From UMGS1781 sp964389545 (GTDB lineage Bacteria > Bacillota > Clostridia > TANB77 > CAG-508), in the NCBI GenBank assembly GCA_964389545.1, contig CAYMDN010000021.1, forward strand, positions 1 to 23,136: a stretch of DNA of 23,136 nt, given 5' to 3'. A program made the position numbers and the translations under genes. Shown here piece after piece: positions 12,760-20,589 of the stretch (the first letter of the stretch is position 1; each line of letters opens with the position of its first letter). The notes under the pieces were generated by a model. The model did not search any database. It worked only from the letters and a program-made list of their open reading frames with translations, and was not told the origin of the DNA.

Positions 12760-14401
12760 AGAGTTAGCTGATTTAATATTCCCAAATGCAAAAGGAATAG
12801 AATATTATGAGGAGAAATATCCAGAAAGAAATTTACCAGAAGGAGCAATAGTTGCACGTTTTGCACCAAGTCCAACAGGCTTTGTTCATATAGGAGGACT
12901 ATTTGGAGCAATAGTAGATAGAAAACTAGCTCAGCAAACAAACGGTGTATTTATCCTACGTATAGAAGATACAGACCAAAAAAGAGAAATTGAAAAAGGA
13001 ACAGAACAAATAGTACAAGGACTTAGCGATTTTGGTATAATACCAGATGAAGGTATGATTTCTGAAGACGAAGAAAAAGGAAATTATGGACCATATAAAC
13101 AAAGCCAAAGAAAAGAAATTTATCAAGCATATGCAAAATCATTAATTGAAAAAGGATTAGCATATCCTTGTTTCTGCACGCCAGAAGACCTAGAAGAAAT
13201 AAGAGCAAAACAAGAAGCTGCAAAAATAAGACCAGGATATTATGGAGTATGGGCAAAATGCAGAAAATTATCAGTTGTAGAAATGGCTGAAAAAATAAAT
13301 AATGGTGAAAAATATATAATAAGATTCAAATCTCAAGGTAGAGAAGACAGAAAAATAAAACACAAAGATATTATCAAGGGAAATATTGAATTCCCAGAAA
13401 ATGACCAAGACATAGTTATAATAAAAGCAGATGGACTACCAACATATCATTATCCACATGCAGTTGACGAGCATTTAATGAGAGTAACACATGTTATAAG
13501 AGGAGACGAATGGGTTTCATCAATTCCATTACACTTAGAACTATTTAAAGCATTAGGATATAAACCACCAAAGTATGCACATACAGCAACAATAATGAAA
13601 GAAGATGACGGTGGAAAGAGAAAAATCAGTAAAAGAAAAGATCCAGAAGCAGCAGTAAGCTATTATCATGAAGAAGGAATCCCACAAGAAGCCGTTGTAG
13701 AATATCTGTTAAATATAGCAAACTCAAATTTTGAACCATGGAGAAGAGCAAATAAAGATGCAGATGTCAGCGAATTTGAACTACAACTAAACAAAATGAG
13801 CGTAAGTGGAGCTGTTTTTGACATGGTAAAACTTTTAGACGTTTCTAAAAATGTAATTTCAAAATTTGATGCACAAAAAATATATAATGAAACATTATTA
13901 TGGGCTAAAAAATACGATGAAGAACTAAGAAAATTATTAGAAGATAATAAAGAGTATTCATTAAAAGTACTAGGTATTGAAAGAGGAAATGTAAAACCTA
14001 GAAAAGATATTTCAAAATGGTCAGAAGTTAAACATTCAATAGAATATATGTATGATGAAGTATTCGAAAACAACAATCATCAATACGAATACCAAAAAAT
14101 ATCTGACGAATCAGAAATAAAAACACTATTATCAAGTTATGTTGAAAAATATTTTGATATAAATGACGATAAACAAACATGGTTTGATAAGATGAAGGAT
14201 TTAGCAGAAGAAATGGGATATGCTAGAGAAGTTAAAGAATACAAACAAGAACCAGAAAAATACAAAGGACATGTTGGAGATATAAGTACAGTAATAAGAG
14301 TTGCATTAACAGGTAGATGCAACACACCAGATTTATATGAAATAATGCAAATTTTAGGCAAAGAGAGAGTATTAAATCGTATAAACAAAGTTATAAAATA
14401 A
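12749..14401 (+). CDS. gltX: Glutamyl-tRNA synthetase (clostridial long form)
   Basis: This 550-aa class I aminoacyl-tRNA synthetase charges tRNA-Glu. The HIGH motif appears as FAPSPTGFVHIGGL (HIGG at 47-50), followed by RIEDTDQKRE. The KMSKS loop is KRKISKRKDPEA (KISKR at 292-296). Cys and His residues near 141-143 (CFCTP) lie in the insertion where some GltX proteins bind zinc. At 550 aa it is longer than the usual 470-490 aa, with an extended C-terminal anticodon-binding half, a form I associate with some Clostridia. The start codon lies inside the end of the kinase gene, so initiation is probably coupled. Confidence 0.95.
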   Translation: MDYKELADLIFPNAKGIEYYEEKYPERNLPEGAIVARFAPSPTGFVHIGGLFGAIVDRKLAQQTNGVFILRIEDTDQKREIEKGTEQIVQGLSDFGIIPDEGMISEDEEKGNYGPYKQSQRKEIYQAYAKSLIEKGLAYPCFCTPEDLEEIRAKQEAAKIRPGYYGVWAKCRKLSVVEMAEKINNGEKYIIRFKSQGREDRKIKHKDIIKGNIEFPENDQDIVIIKADGLPTYHYPHAVDEHLMRVTHVIRGDEWVSSIPLHLELFKALGYKPPKYAHTATIMKEDDGGKRKISKRKDPEAAVSYYHEEGIPQEAVVEYLLNIANSNFEPWRRANKDADVSEFELQLNKMSVSGAVFDMVKLLDVSKNVISKFDAQKIYNETLLWAKKYDEELRKLLEDNKEYSLKVLGIERGNVKPRKDISKWSEVKHSIEYMYDEVFENNNHQYEYQKISDESEIKTLLSSYVEKYFDINDDKQTWFDKMKDLAEEMGYAREVKEYKQEPEKYKGHVGDISTVIRVALTGRCNTPDLYEIMQILGKERVLNRINKVIK

Positions 14402-14432
14402 TGAAAATCAAAAGAAGGGAAATGAAGTATAA

Positions 14433-15777
14433 ATGAGATCAAAAAAAGGATTTATACAAATAGCCACTATTATTACAGTCATTATTTTCATAGCTGTAGT
14501 AGTTGTATTATTTAACATTTTCAGACAAAATAACTTCAATGGATTTACAAAAGCTGTTACAGACCCTGTTGCAGATACACAGTTAAAAAGAGACTCTAGT
14601 GTTAAATATTCAGAACATGATAGCTATAGAATAACTAGCAATGACTATAACGACGCTGTGTTTTTTAAAGAAATTGAAGTAGAACCAAATACGCCATACA
14701 GAATTAGTTGTATGCTAAAAACAGAAAATGTACAAACAGAAAATACAAAAGAAGATGCAGGAGCAATGATATGTATAATGGATACATATGATTACTCAAT
14801 ACCACTTACAGGAACAAATGACTGGCAAAAAGTAGAGTTAATATTTGATTCAAATATCAACGAAAAAGTTAGAATTGCATTTAGACTGGGAGGAAATGAA
14901 AATGGATGTAAAGGAACAGCATGGTTTTCAGATTACAAACTAGAAAAGGCAGAGCCTAACACAGATTCTGAATGGAACGTAGGATGTTTTATACTAAAAA
15001 ATATAGATGTTGATATAAATGGAACTAAAAGAAAATTTATAACAAATACAAACGATATAAAAAATATATATAGCAATATGGAAAGATATAGAAATACAGT
15101 AGCAACAATGTCTAATAATCAAATGAGTGTAATATACAGAATTCATGAAATAGAAACACCAGTAACAACTATCACTTTTGATGATGAGCATGGATATTTA
15201 ATTTCGCCAAATGATACAAAAGACTTAATATATGATATTGTACAAGAATATGAATATGACCATATATTTGTTGTTGCAAGAATGGAAGATCCAAATGGCG
15301 AATATGCAATTCCAATAAAAGGAAATTGGATAGGACTTCGGAGCAATGGATATGTATGGAGTAGGATATTCAATAATAAGAATAAATAAAGATGGAAGCA
15401 ACACACTATATGAATATACTGCATATCATAGACTACCAGAAGAAGTATATATACACGAATTTTTACACACTTTGGAAAGATTATTACAAGATAGAGAATA
15501 TGAAATTCCACAACTACATGATTATGCAAAATATGGATACCAAGAAGATAACGTAGAAGGGCTAAAAGATTGGTATGCAGACTATATGGCAAAAGATATA
15601 ACAGACCCAGTAACAGGCAAAAAAGTTGGATTATATAAAGAAGTATATACAATGCAACCATATCATAGTTCAGATTTTAAGAATTCAGAAGAAATAGAAT
15701 TCCACACAGAACCAGAAAACATATTAGATGAAATAAAAACTATATTTGGTATTGTAGGAGCAGTATTTAAGAGGTAA
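14433..15777 (+). CDS. Membrane-anchored metallopeptidase read through a +1 shift at CGG (15339)
   Basis: In the standard frame from ATG 14433 the protein stops after 318 aa at 15389. Skipping one base at 15339 joins it to a second frame, giving 447 aa that end at 15777. The full product has an N-terminal TM anchor (residues about 7-29), a jelly-roll carbohydrate-binding-like domain (about 55-178, with NDAVFFKEIEVEPNTPYRIS and NDWQKVELIFDS), and a peptidase domain with IHEFLHTLE (HEFLH at 341-345, an HExxH zinc site). The shift occurs at Leu302-CGG, giving IGL-GAMDMYGVGY, well before the zinc motif. Only the shifted form can be catalytic. ATAGGA lies directly upstream of the slip codon CTT. 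The gene lies between gltX and queA in one direction. Confidence 0.8.
15339..15341 (+). other. CGG codon, +1 recoding site 1
   Basis: In-frame context is GGA-CTT-CGG-AGC. Reading on without C15339 gives GGA-CTT-GGA-GCA, restoring the frame to 15777. P-site CTT could re-pair on TTC after a +1 slip, much as in the prfB frameshift, where the slow codon is UGA. AGGA immediately precedes the slip codon. Confidence 0.75.
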
Positions 15778-15790
15778 GGAAGGAATAAAA

Positions 15791-16822
15791 ATGAAAACAG
15801 CAGACTTTAATTATGAACTACCACAAGAATTAATTGCACAACACCCAGCAGAAAAAAGAGACGAATCGAGATTAATGGTTGTAAACAGAGCAACAAGAGA
15901 AATAGAACACAAAACATTTAAAAACGTAATAGAATATTTGCAACCAGGAGATTGTCTAGTTATAAATAATACAAAAGTTTTACCAGCAAGACTATACGGA
16001 AAAATAATAGGAAAAGAAACACAAAAACCAGTAGAAATTTTATTACTCAAACAAAGAGAAAATGATAACTGGGAAGCAATGGTAAGACCAGGAAAGAAAA
16101 TAAAACCAGGAGTAAAAATAGAATTTGGAGACGGAATACTAAAAGCAGAAGTAATGGAAATCCTAGAAAATGGCGATAGAATAGTACATTTTGAATATGA
16201 TGGAATATTCAACGAAATTCTAGATAAAATAGGTCTAATGCCATTACCACCATACATCACAGAAAGGCTAGAAGAAAAAGATAGATATCAAACAGTATAT
16301 GCAAAATATGATGGTTCAGCCGCCGCACCAACAGCAGGATTACATTTTACAAAAGAATTATTAAAAGAAATAGAAGAAAAAGGCATAACAATTGCAAATG
16401 TAACACTACACGTTGGAATAGGAACATTCAGACCAGTTAAAGTAGACAATGTAGAAGAACACAAAATGCATGTCGAACACTTTTATATAAAACAAGAAGA
16501 TGTAGATAAGATAAACAATGCAAAACAAAGTGGACATAACGTAGTAGCTGTTGGTACAACATCATGCAGAGTATTAGAAACAGTTGCAGATGAAAGTGGA
16601 AAATTAGTGGCAACAGAAGGAGATACAGGAATATTTATATATCCAGGATATAAATTTAAATGTGTAGATAAACTTATAACAAACTTCCACTTACCAGAAT
16701 CAACATTACTTATGTTAGTGTCTGCATTAGCAGATAAAGAGCTAATTTTAGGAGCATATGAAACAGCAGTTCAAGAAAAATATAGATTTTTTAGTTTTGG
16801 AGATGCAATGCTAATTTTGTAA
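15791..16822 (+). CDS. queA: S-adenosylmethionine:tRNA ribosyltransferase-isomerase
   Basis: This 343-aa protein transfers the ribosyl part of SAM to 7-aminomethyl-7-deazaguanine at tRNA position 34, the step giving epoxyqueuosine. It has the QueA opening FNYELPQELIAQHP, the conserved MVVNR and LVINNTKVLPARLYG, the active-site region SAAAPTAGLHFT (residues about 176-187), and the C-terminal FHLPESTLLMLVSA. The length is normal. AAGGAAGG precedes ATG 15791, 13 nt after the metallopeptidase. It is intact, without frame breaks. Confidence 0.97.
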   Translation: MKTADFNYELPQELIAQHPAEKRDESRLMVVNRATREIEHKTFKNVIEYLQPGDCLVINNTKVLPARLYGKIIGKETQKPVEILLLKQRENDNWEAMVRPGKKIKPGVKIEFGDGILKAEVMEILENGDRIVHFEYDGIFNEILDKIGLMPLPPYITERLEEKDRYQTVYAKYDGSAAAPTAGLHFTKELLKEIEEKGITIANVTLHVGIGTFRPVKVDNVEEHKMHVEHFYIKQEDVDKINNAKQSGHNVVAVGTTSCRVLETVADESGKLVATEGDTGIFIYPGYKFKCVDKLITNFHLPESTLLMLVSALADKELILGAYETAVQEKYRFFSFGDAMLIL

Positions 16823-16848
16823 TATTATCCTTTTTTACATAAATAGCA

Positions 16849-16877
16849 TTGACTTTTAGCGAAAAAAATTATAAAAT
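16849..16877 (+). promoter_or_regulatory. Promoter of the minD-minE-SEDS-dusB operon
   Basis: TTGACT (16849-16854), a 17-nt spacer and TAAAAT (16872-16877), with a leader of about 27 nt to minD. No terminator is seen between queA and this promoter, so readthrough from upstream is also possible. Confidence 0.65.
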
Positions 16878-16910
16878 ATTAGGGTAAATATTACAAGGAG
16901 GATAGATGTT

Positions 16911-17705
16911 ATGGGAGAAGTAATAGTTATAACATCAGGAAAGGGTGGAGTCGGAAAAACCACAACTACAGCAAACGTAGGCTCTAGCTTAGCTGAAGCT
17001 GGAAAAAAAGTTGTACTAGTTGACACAGATATTGGCTTAAGAAATCTTGACGTTGTTATGGGATTAGAGAATAGAATTGTATATGATCTAGTTGACGTAA
17101 TAGAAGAAAGATGCAAATTAAGACAAGCCCTAATAAAAGATAAACGTTTTGACGAATTATTTTTATTACCTGCTGCCCAAACACGAGATAAAACAGCAAT
17201 AAACGAAGAACAGATGAAAGAATTAACTAAAAAGTTAAAAGAAGAATTTGATTATGTATTAATAGATTGTCCTGCTGGAATAGAACAGGGTTTTAAAAAC
17301 GCAGTTTCAGGAGCTAATAGAGCAATAGTAGTTACAACAGCTGAAATATCAGCAATAAGAGATGCTGATAGAATAATAGGATTATTAGAAGCTGCAGAAG
17401 TAAAAAATCCAGAATTAATAGTAAACAGACTTAGACCATCAATGGTTAAAAAAGGCGAAATGATGGATGTTAACGATATTGTGGATCTATTATCAATTGA
17501 TTTAATTGGTGTTGTTCCAGACGATGAAAACATAATTACACAAACAAACAAAGGAGAACCAGTAATTAAGAATAAAAAGGCACCTTCAGGAAGGGCATAC
17601 ATTGAAATTGCAAGAAGAATTTTAGGAGAAAACATTGACATAACAATACCAGGAAGGGAGAGCAATTTTTTAACTAAAATAAAAAGCATATTTTCTAAGA
17701 AATAA
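16911..17705 (+). CDS. minD: Septum-site determining ATPase MinD
   Basis: This 264-aa ParA-type ATPase places the division site. It has the deviant Walker A GKGGVGKT (residues 10-17), the DTDIGLRNLD switch I region, the Walker B-like YVLIDCPAG, and a C-terminal amphipathic membrane-targeting helix (FLTKIKSIFSKK). AAGGAGG lies upstream with slightly long spacing. It is followed 28 nt later by minE. A minC gene is not next to it (queA is upstream), unlike the usual minC-minD-minE order. Confidence 0.98.
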   Translation: MGEVIVITSGKGGVGKTTTTANVGSSLAEAGKKVVLVDTDIGLRNLDVVMGLENRIVYDLVDVIEERCKLRQALIKDKRFDELFLLPAAQTRDKTAINEEQMKELTKKLKEEFDYVLIDCPAGIEQGFKNAVSGANRAIVVTTAEISAIRDADRIIGLLEAAEVKNPELIVNRLRPSMVKKGEMMDVNDIVDLLSIDLIGVVPDDENIITQTNKGEPVIKNKKAPSGRAYIEIARRILGENIDITIPGRESNFLTKIKSIFSKK

Positions 17706-17733
17706 ATCAATTTGATATATGGAGGATAAGATT

Positions 17734-18324
17734 ATGTTTGAGAGCATAATTAACTTTTTTAAAAGAATAGGTAAGGCTGAAAGCAAAGAAGCAGGTGGAA
17801 GTAAAGATAAAGCAAAAGAGAGATTACATCTTGTTTTAATGCAAGATAGAGCACATGTTTCGGCAGATTTCTTGGAATTAATGAAGCAAGAGATAATTGA
17901 TGTAATAAAGAAATATATCGAGATTGAAGAAGGAGAAATTGATGTTAGACTAACTAACGAGCTTAAAGAAGATGGCACAACAGGAGCTCCATCTCTTTAT
18001 GCCAATATTCCGATTGTAAATATCAGAAATGATATGAAAAAAGAGGTAACTGAGGATAATAGAGAAAAAGAAAATAAAAAAGTAGAAAATCAAGAAGAAA
18101 AAGAAGAAAAGAAAGAAATTGTAGAAGAGATAGAAGAACAAGAAGAAGTTATTGAAGAAAATGATATCGATGAAAACGAAGATGATGAAGAAGACGACGA
18201 AATAATAATAGAAGACGAAGAAGAAGAAATAGAAGAAGAGAAAGAGGTAGAAAAACCAAAAGCTAAACCAAAGGCAAACACAAAGAAAGCTCCAGCAAAG
18301 AAGAAAACTGCAAAGAAAAAATAA
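17734..18324 (+). CDS. minE: MinE with long acidic and basic C-terminal extension
   Basis: This is a 196-aa protein. ATG 17734 is chosen because GGAGG at 17721-17725 precedes it; the in-frame ATG at 17719 overlaps that site. Residues 1-90 are a MinE domain: the membrane-binding MFESIINFFKRIG, then KERLHLVLMQDRAHVSADFL (the MinD-contact segment) and a topology domain ending near YANIPIV. Canonical MinE is about 85-90 aa, but here about 105 further residues follow. Residues roughly 100-170 are almost all Glu, Asp, Lys and Ile, probably disordered or coiled coil, and the last 30 residues are a Lys/Ala/Pro tail. TCGGCAGA in this gene (17860-17867) is the same 8-mer as in recoding site 2 but in another phase, and the frame is intact. 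Confidence 0.9.
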   Translation: MFESIINFFKRIGKAESKEAGGSKDKAKERLHLVLMQDRAHVSADFLELMKQEIIDVIKKYIEIEEGEIDVRLTNELKEDGTTGAPSLYANIPIVNIRNDMKKEVTEDNREKENKKVENQEEKEEKKEIVEEIEEQEEVIEENDIDENEDDEEDDEIIIEDEEEEIEEEKEVEKPKAKPKANTKKAPAKKKTAKKK

Positions 18325-18347
18325 TTTATCACTAGTATGAGGTGTAA

Positions 18348-19450
18348 ATGAGTAAAAATAAAACAAAATCCACTGAGTGGAGTATAGTAATATGTGTAAT
18401 AATCCTAATAACAATAGGATTATTTGCATTATATAGTGCAAGTAAATCTTCTGACTTAGAAGAACTAAAAAAGCAAGTGGTATGGATATTTATAAGCATA
18501 CCATTTTTTATTATAGCTACAAGGATGGACTATAATTTTCTTGCAAAAATAAGTATAGGACTATATCTATTTTTTAATGTGCTATTAATAGTCGTTCTTC
18601 TTACCAGCTCAGTAAACGGTGCAAGTAGCTGGTTTGCAATAGGAGGAGTATCAATACAACCAAGTGAATTTGCCAAAATTGCGGTTATTTTATTTCTTGC
18701 CTATATTATGTCTAAAATGTCAGACTATGATATAGATAAACCATTACATTTGCTTAAAATAATAGCAATAGGAATGATTCCAGTAGTGCTAATAGTTTTA
18801 CAGCCAGACTATGGAACAGCATTCGCATTTATTTTTATTATAACAGCAATGCTATTTGTATCAGGATTAAATAGAAGATACATTATAGTTGCAATAATTT
18901 TAGCAGTAATTTTAGTACCAATATTATATCTGTTTGTTTTGCCGAATCACGCAAAAGCAAGAATTGATGTATACTTAAATCCAGAAACAGATCCTAGAGG
19001 TGCAGGATATAACATTATCCAATCAAAACTAGCAATAGGAGCTCGGCAGACTAGTTGGACTTGGATGGGCACAAGGAACACAAACACAATTAGGATTTCT
19101 GTATCCTAAAACTACTGACTTTGTTTTTTCTGTAATAGGAGAAGAATTTCGGATTTATAGTATGTGTAGCAGTAGTTTTGGTTTATGTATTTCTAATTAC
19201 AAAAGCAATTAATATAGCAAAAACAGCCTCAGACAAGACAGGCTCATATATTGCCATAGGAATAGCAGGAATGTTTTTGTTCCATTTTATAGAAAATATA
19301 GGAATGACAATGGGACTACTACCAATAACAGGTGTACCATTACCATTTATAAGCTATGGAGGAAGTTCATTACTTACAAATATGATTTGTATAGGATTAT
19401 TACTAAACATCAGTAAAAACAAGAAAAAATCAATGTTTGAGGTAGATTAA
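18348..19450 (+). CDS. rodA: SEDS peptidoglycan polymerase (RodA/FtsW type) read through two +1 shifts at CGG
   Basis: In the plain frame the gene stops after 253 codons. Skipping one base at 19044 and one at 19150 gives 366 aa ending at 19450, the normal length for RodA/FtsW. The restored protein has about ten TM helices and SEDS motifs: NGASSWFAIGGVSIQPSEFAK, LQPDYGTA, the restored AIGAGRLVGLGW, TDFVFSVIGEEFGF and ITGVPLPFISYGGSS. Glycines 233 and 268 are the residues decoded at the shift sites, and both fall in conserved family motifs. It makes glycan strands with a class B PBP. Its position after minDE favours rodA, but ftsW cannot be excluded. Losing the C-terminal third would remove essential helices, so the shifts are probably used. 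Confidence 0.85.
19044..19046 (+). other. CGG codon, +1 recoding site 2
   Basis: In-frame context is ATA-GGA-GCT-CGG-CAG. Skipping C19044 gives GCT-GGC-AGA, and the new frame stays open for 35 codons to site 3. ATAGGA again directly precedes the slip codon. Confidence 0.78.
19150..19152 (+). other. CGG codon, +1 recoding site 3
   Basis: In the frame set by site 2 the context is GAA-GAA-TTT-CGG-ATT. Skipping C19150 gives GAA-GAA-TTT-GGA-TTT, i.e. EEFGF, and the frame runs to the stop at 19450. TTT to TTC is an ideal re-pairing for tRNA-Phe (GAA). AGGAG lies 8 nt upstream of the slip codon. Confidence 0.78.
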
Positions 19451-19463
19451 AAAGGAAAGAAAT

Positions 19464-20432
19464 ATGTATATAAAAAAAATAAAAATAGGAAATGTAGAAT
19501 TAGAAAACAACGTATTTCTTGCACCAATGGCAGGAATTACGGACCTAAGCTATAGAAAAATATGTAAAAAATACGGACACCCAGGACTAGTATGTACAGA
19601 AATGATAAGTAGCAAAGGTTTATATTACAATGATAAAAAAACAGAAAAATTACTGGACATAACAGGAGAACAAAGACCAATAGCAATACAAATATTTGGA
19701 GATGAGCCAGATGTTATGGCTGAAGCTGCAAAAAAAGTTGCTAAAATTGCAGACATTGTTGATATAAACATGGGATGCCCAGCACCAAAAGTTGTAAAAA
19801 ATGGTGAAGGAAGTAAGCTATTATTAAACAAAGACTTAGTTTTTGAAATAGTAAGCAAAGTAAAAAATAATATAGACAAACCTTTAACTGTAAAAATAAG
19901 AACAGGTTGGAACAAAGAAACAATAGTAGCACCAGAAATTGCAAAAGTAATAGAAAGTGCAGGAGCAGATGCAATATATGTACATGGAAGAACCAGAGAA
20001 GATTTTTATTCTGGACAAGTGGACTTAGAAACAATCAAGAAAGTAAAAGAAGCAGTCGATATCCCAGTAATAGGCAATGGAGATATAAAAACACTAGAAG
20101 ATGCAAGAAAAATGTTTGAATATACACAAGTAGATGGAATAATGATAGGAAGAGGAATGCTAGGAGAACCATGGAAAATAAACGAAATAATCTGTGGACT
20201 AGAAAATAAAGAAATTCCTAATCTAACACCAAAAGAAAAGTTAGATATAATAAAAGAACATTATTACTCAGCACTAGCAGATAAGGGAGATTATGTAGGA
20301 ATAAGAGAAATGAGAAAGCACTTATGCTGGTATCTAAAAAATCAGAAAAACTCAAGCCAAATTAGACAAAAAGTAAACACCGAAGAAGACAAGGAGATAG
20401 TAATACAGGTACTAGAAGAGTTCTTTGGGTAG
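19464..20432 (+). CDS. dusB: tRNA-dihydrouridine synthase DusB
   Basis: This 322-aa flavin enzyme reduces uridine to dihydrouridine in tRNA. It opens with the TIM-barrel start VFLAPMAGITDLSYR and has QIFGDEP, the catalytic NMGCPAPKVVKNGEGS (Cys near residue 102), KIRTGW, YVHGRTRE, and the FMN-phosphate segment GNGDI with MIGRGMLGEPW. The C-terminal helical domain contains MRKHLCWYLK. It starts 13 nt after the SEDS gene stop, with AAAGGAAAG upstream. No clear terminator follows. Confidence 0.96.
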   Translation: MYIKKIKIGNVELENNVFLAPMAGITDLSYRKICKKYGHPGLVCTEMISSKGLYYNDKKTEKLLDITGEQRPIAIQIFGDEPDVMAEAAKKVAKIADIVDINMGCPAPKVVKNGEGSKLLLNKDLVFEIVSKVKNNIDKPLTVKIRTGWNKETIVAPEIAKVIESAGADAIYVHGRTREDFYSGQVDLETIKKVKEAVDIPVIGNGDIKTLEDARKMFEYTQVDGIMIGRGMLGEPWKINEIICGLENKEIPNLTPKEKLDIIKEHYYSALADKGDYVGIREMRKHLCWYLKNQKNSSQIRQKVNTEEDKEIVIQVLEEFFG

Positions 20433-20440
20433 TGTAAAAT

Positions 20441-20469
20441 TTTACAAAAATTTATATATGTGCTATAAT
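20441..20469 (+). promoter_or_regulatory. Promoter of the glycosyltransferase-pth-rng operon
   Basis: TTTACA (20441-20446), a 17-nt spacer and TGCTATAAT (TATAAT at 20464-20469, with TGn extension). Confidence 0.8.
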
Positions 20470-20475
20470 ACATTC

Positions 20476-20589
20476 TGAGGGTAAATTTTAAATTATATTT
20501 TTGCCCCATGAGTGAAGAAGACATTCATGTATTTATATAGGAGACAGTTAAGGGATACTTGATGAAAATCCTAAAAGGAATAGGTGTTT
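20476..20589 (+). promoter_or_regulatory. Structured 5' leader of the glycosyltransferase mRNA
   Basis: A leader of about 115 nt contains two possible hairpins: GGGTAAA (20479-20485) with TTTGCCC (20500-20506, one G-T), and CATGAGTG (20507-20514) with CATTCATG (20522-20529, one wobble). Two tiny frames occur, at 20508-20540 (10 codons) and another of 14 codons overlapping the gene start. No known riboswitch class is recognised. Confidence 0.4.

Noticed and set aside
15346..15777. Independent 143-aa gene starting at ATG 15346
   Set aside because: It has no ribosome binding site, begins inside the upstream gene, and completes that gene's peptidase domain after a +1 shift at CGG 15339.
17950..18441. 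Reverse-strand Phe/Tyr-rich or Ser-rich ORFs opposite minE
   Set aside because: They are shadows of the GAA/GAT-rich acidic tail of minE.
15339..19152. Plain sequencing error or random pseudogenisation as the explanation of the frame breaks
   Set aside because: Not excluded, but all three breaks are the same event (+1 at an in-frame CGG), restore conserved glycines, and identical TCGG strings in other phases are unbroken. Random errors would not track reading phase.
19178..19450. Independent 90-aa membrane gene
   Set aside because: It contains the C-terminal SEDS helices and joins to the upstream frame through CGG shift sites 2 and 3; there is no ribosome binding site.
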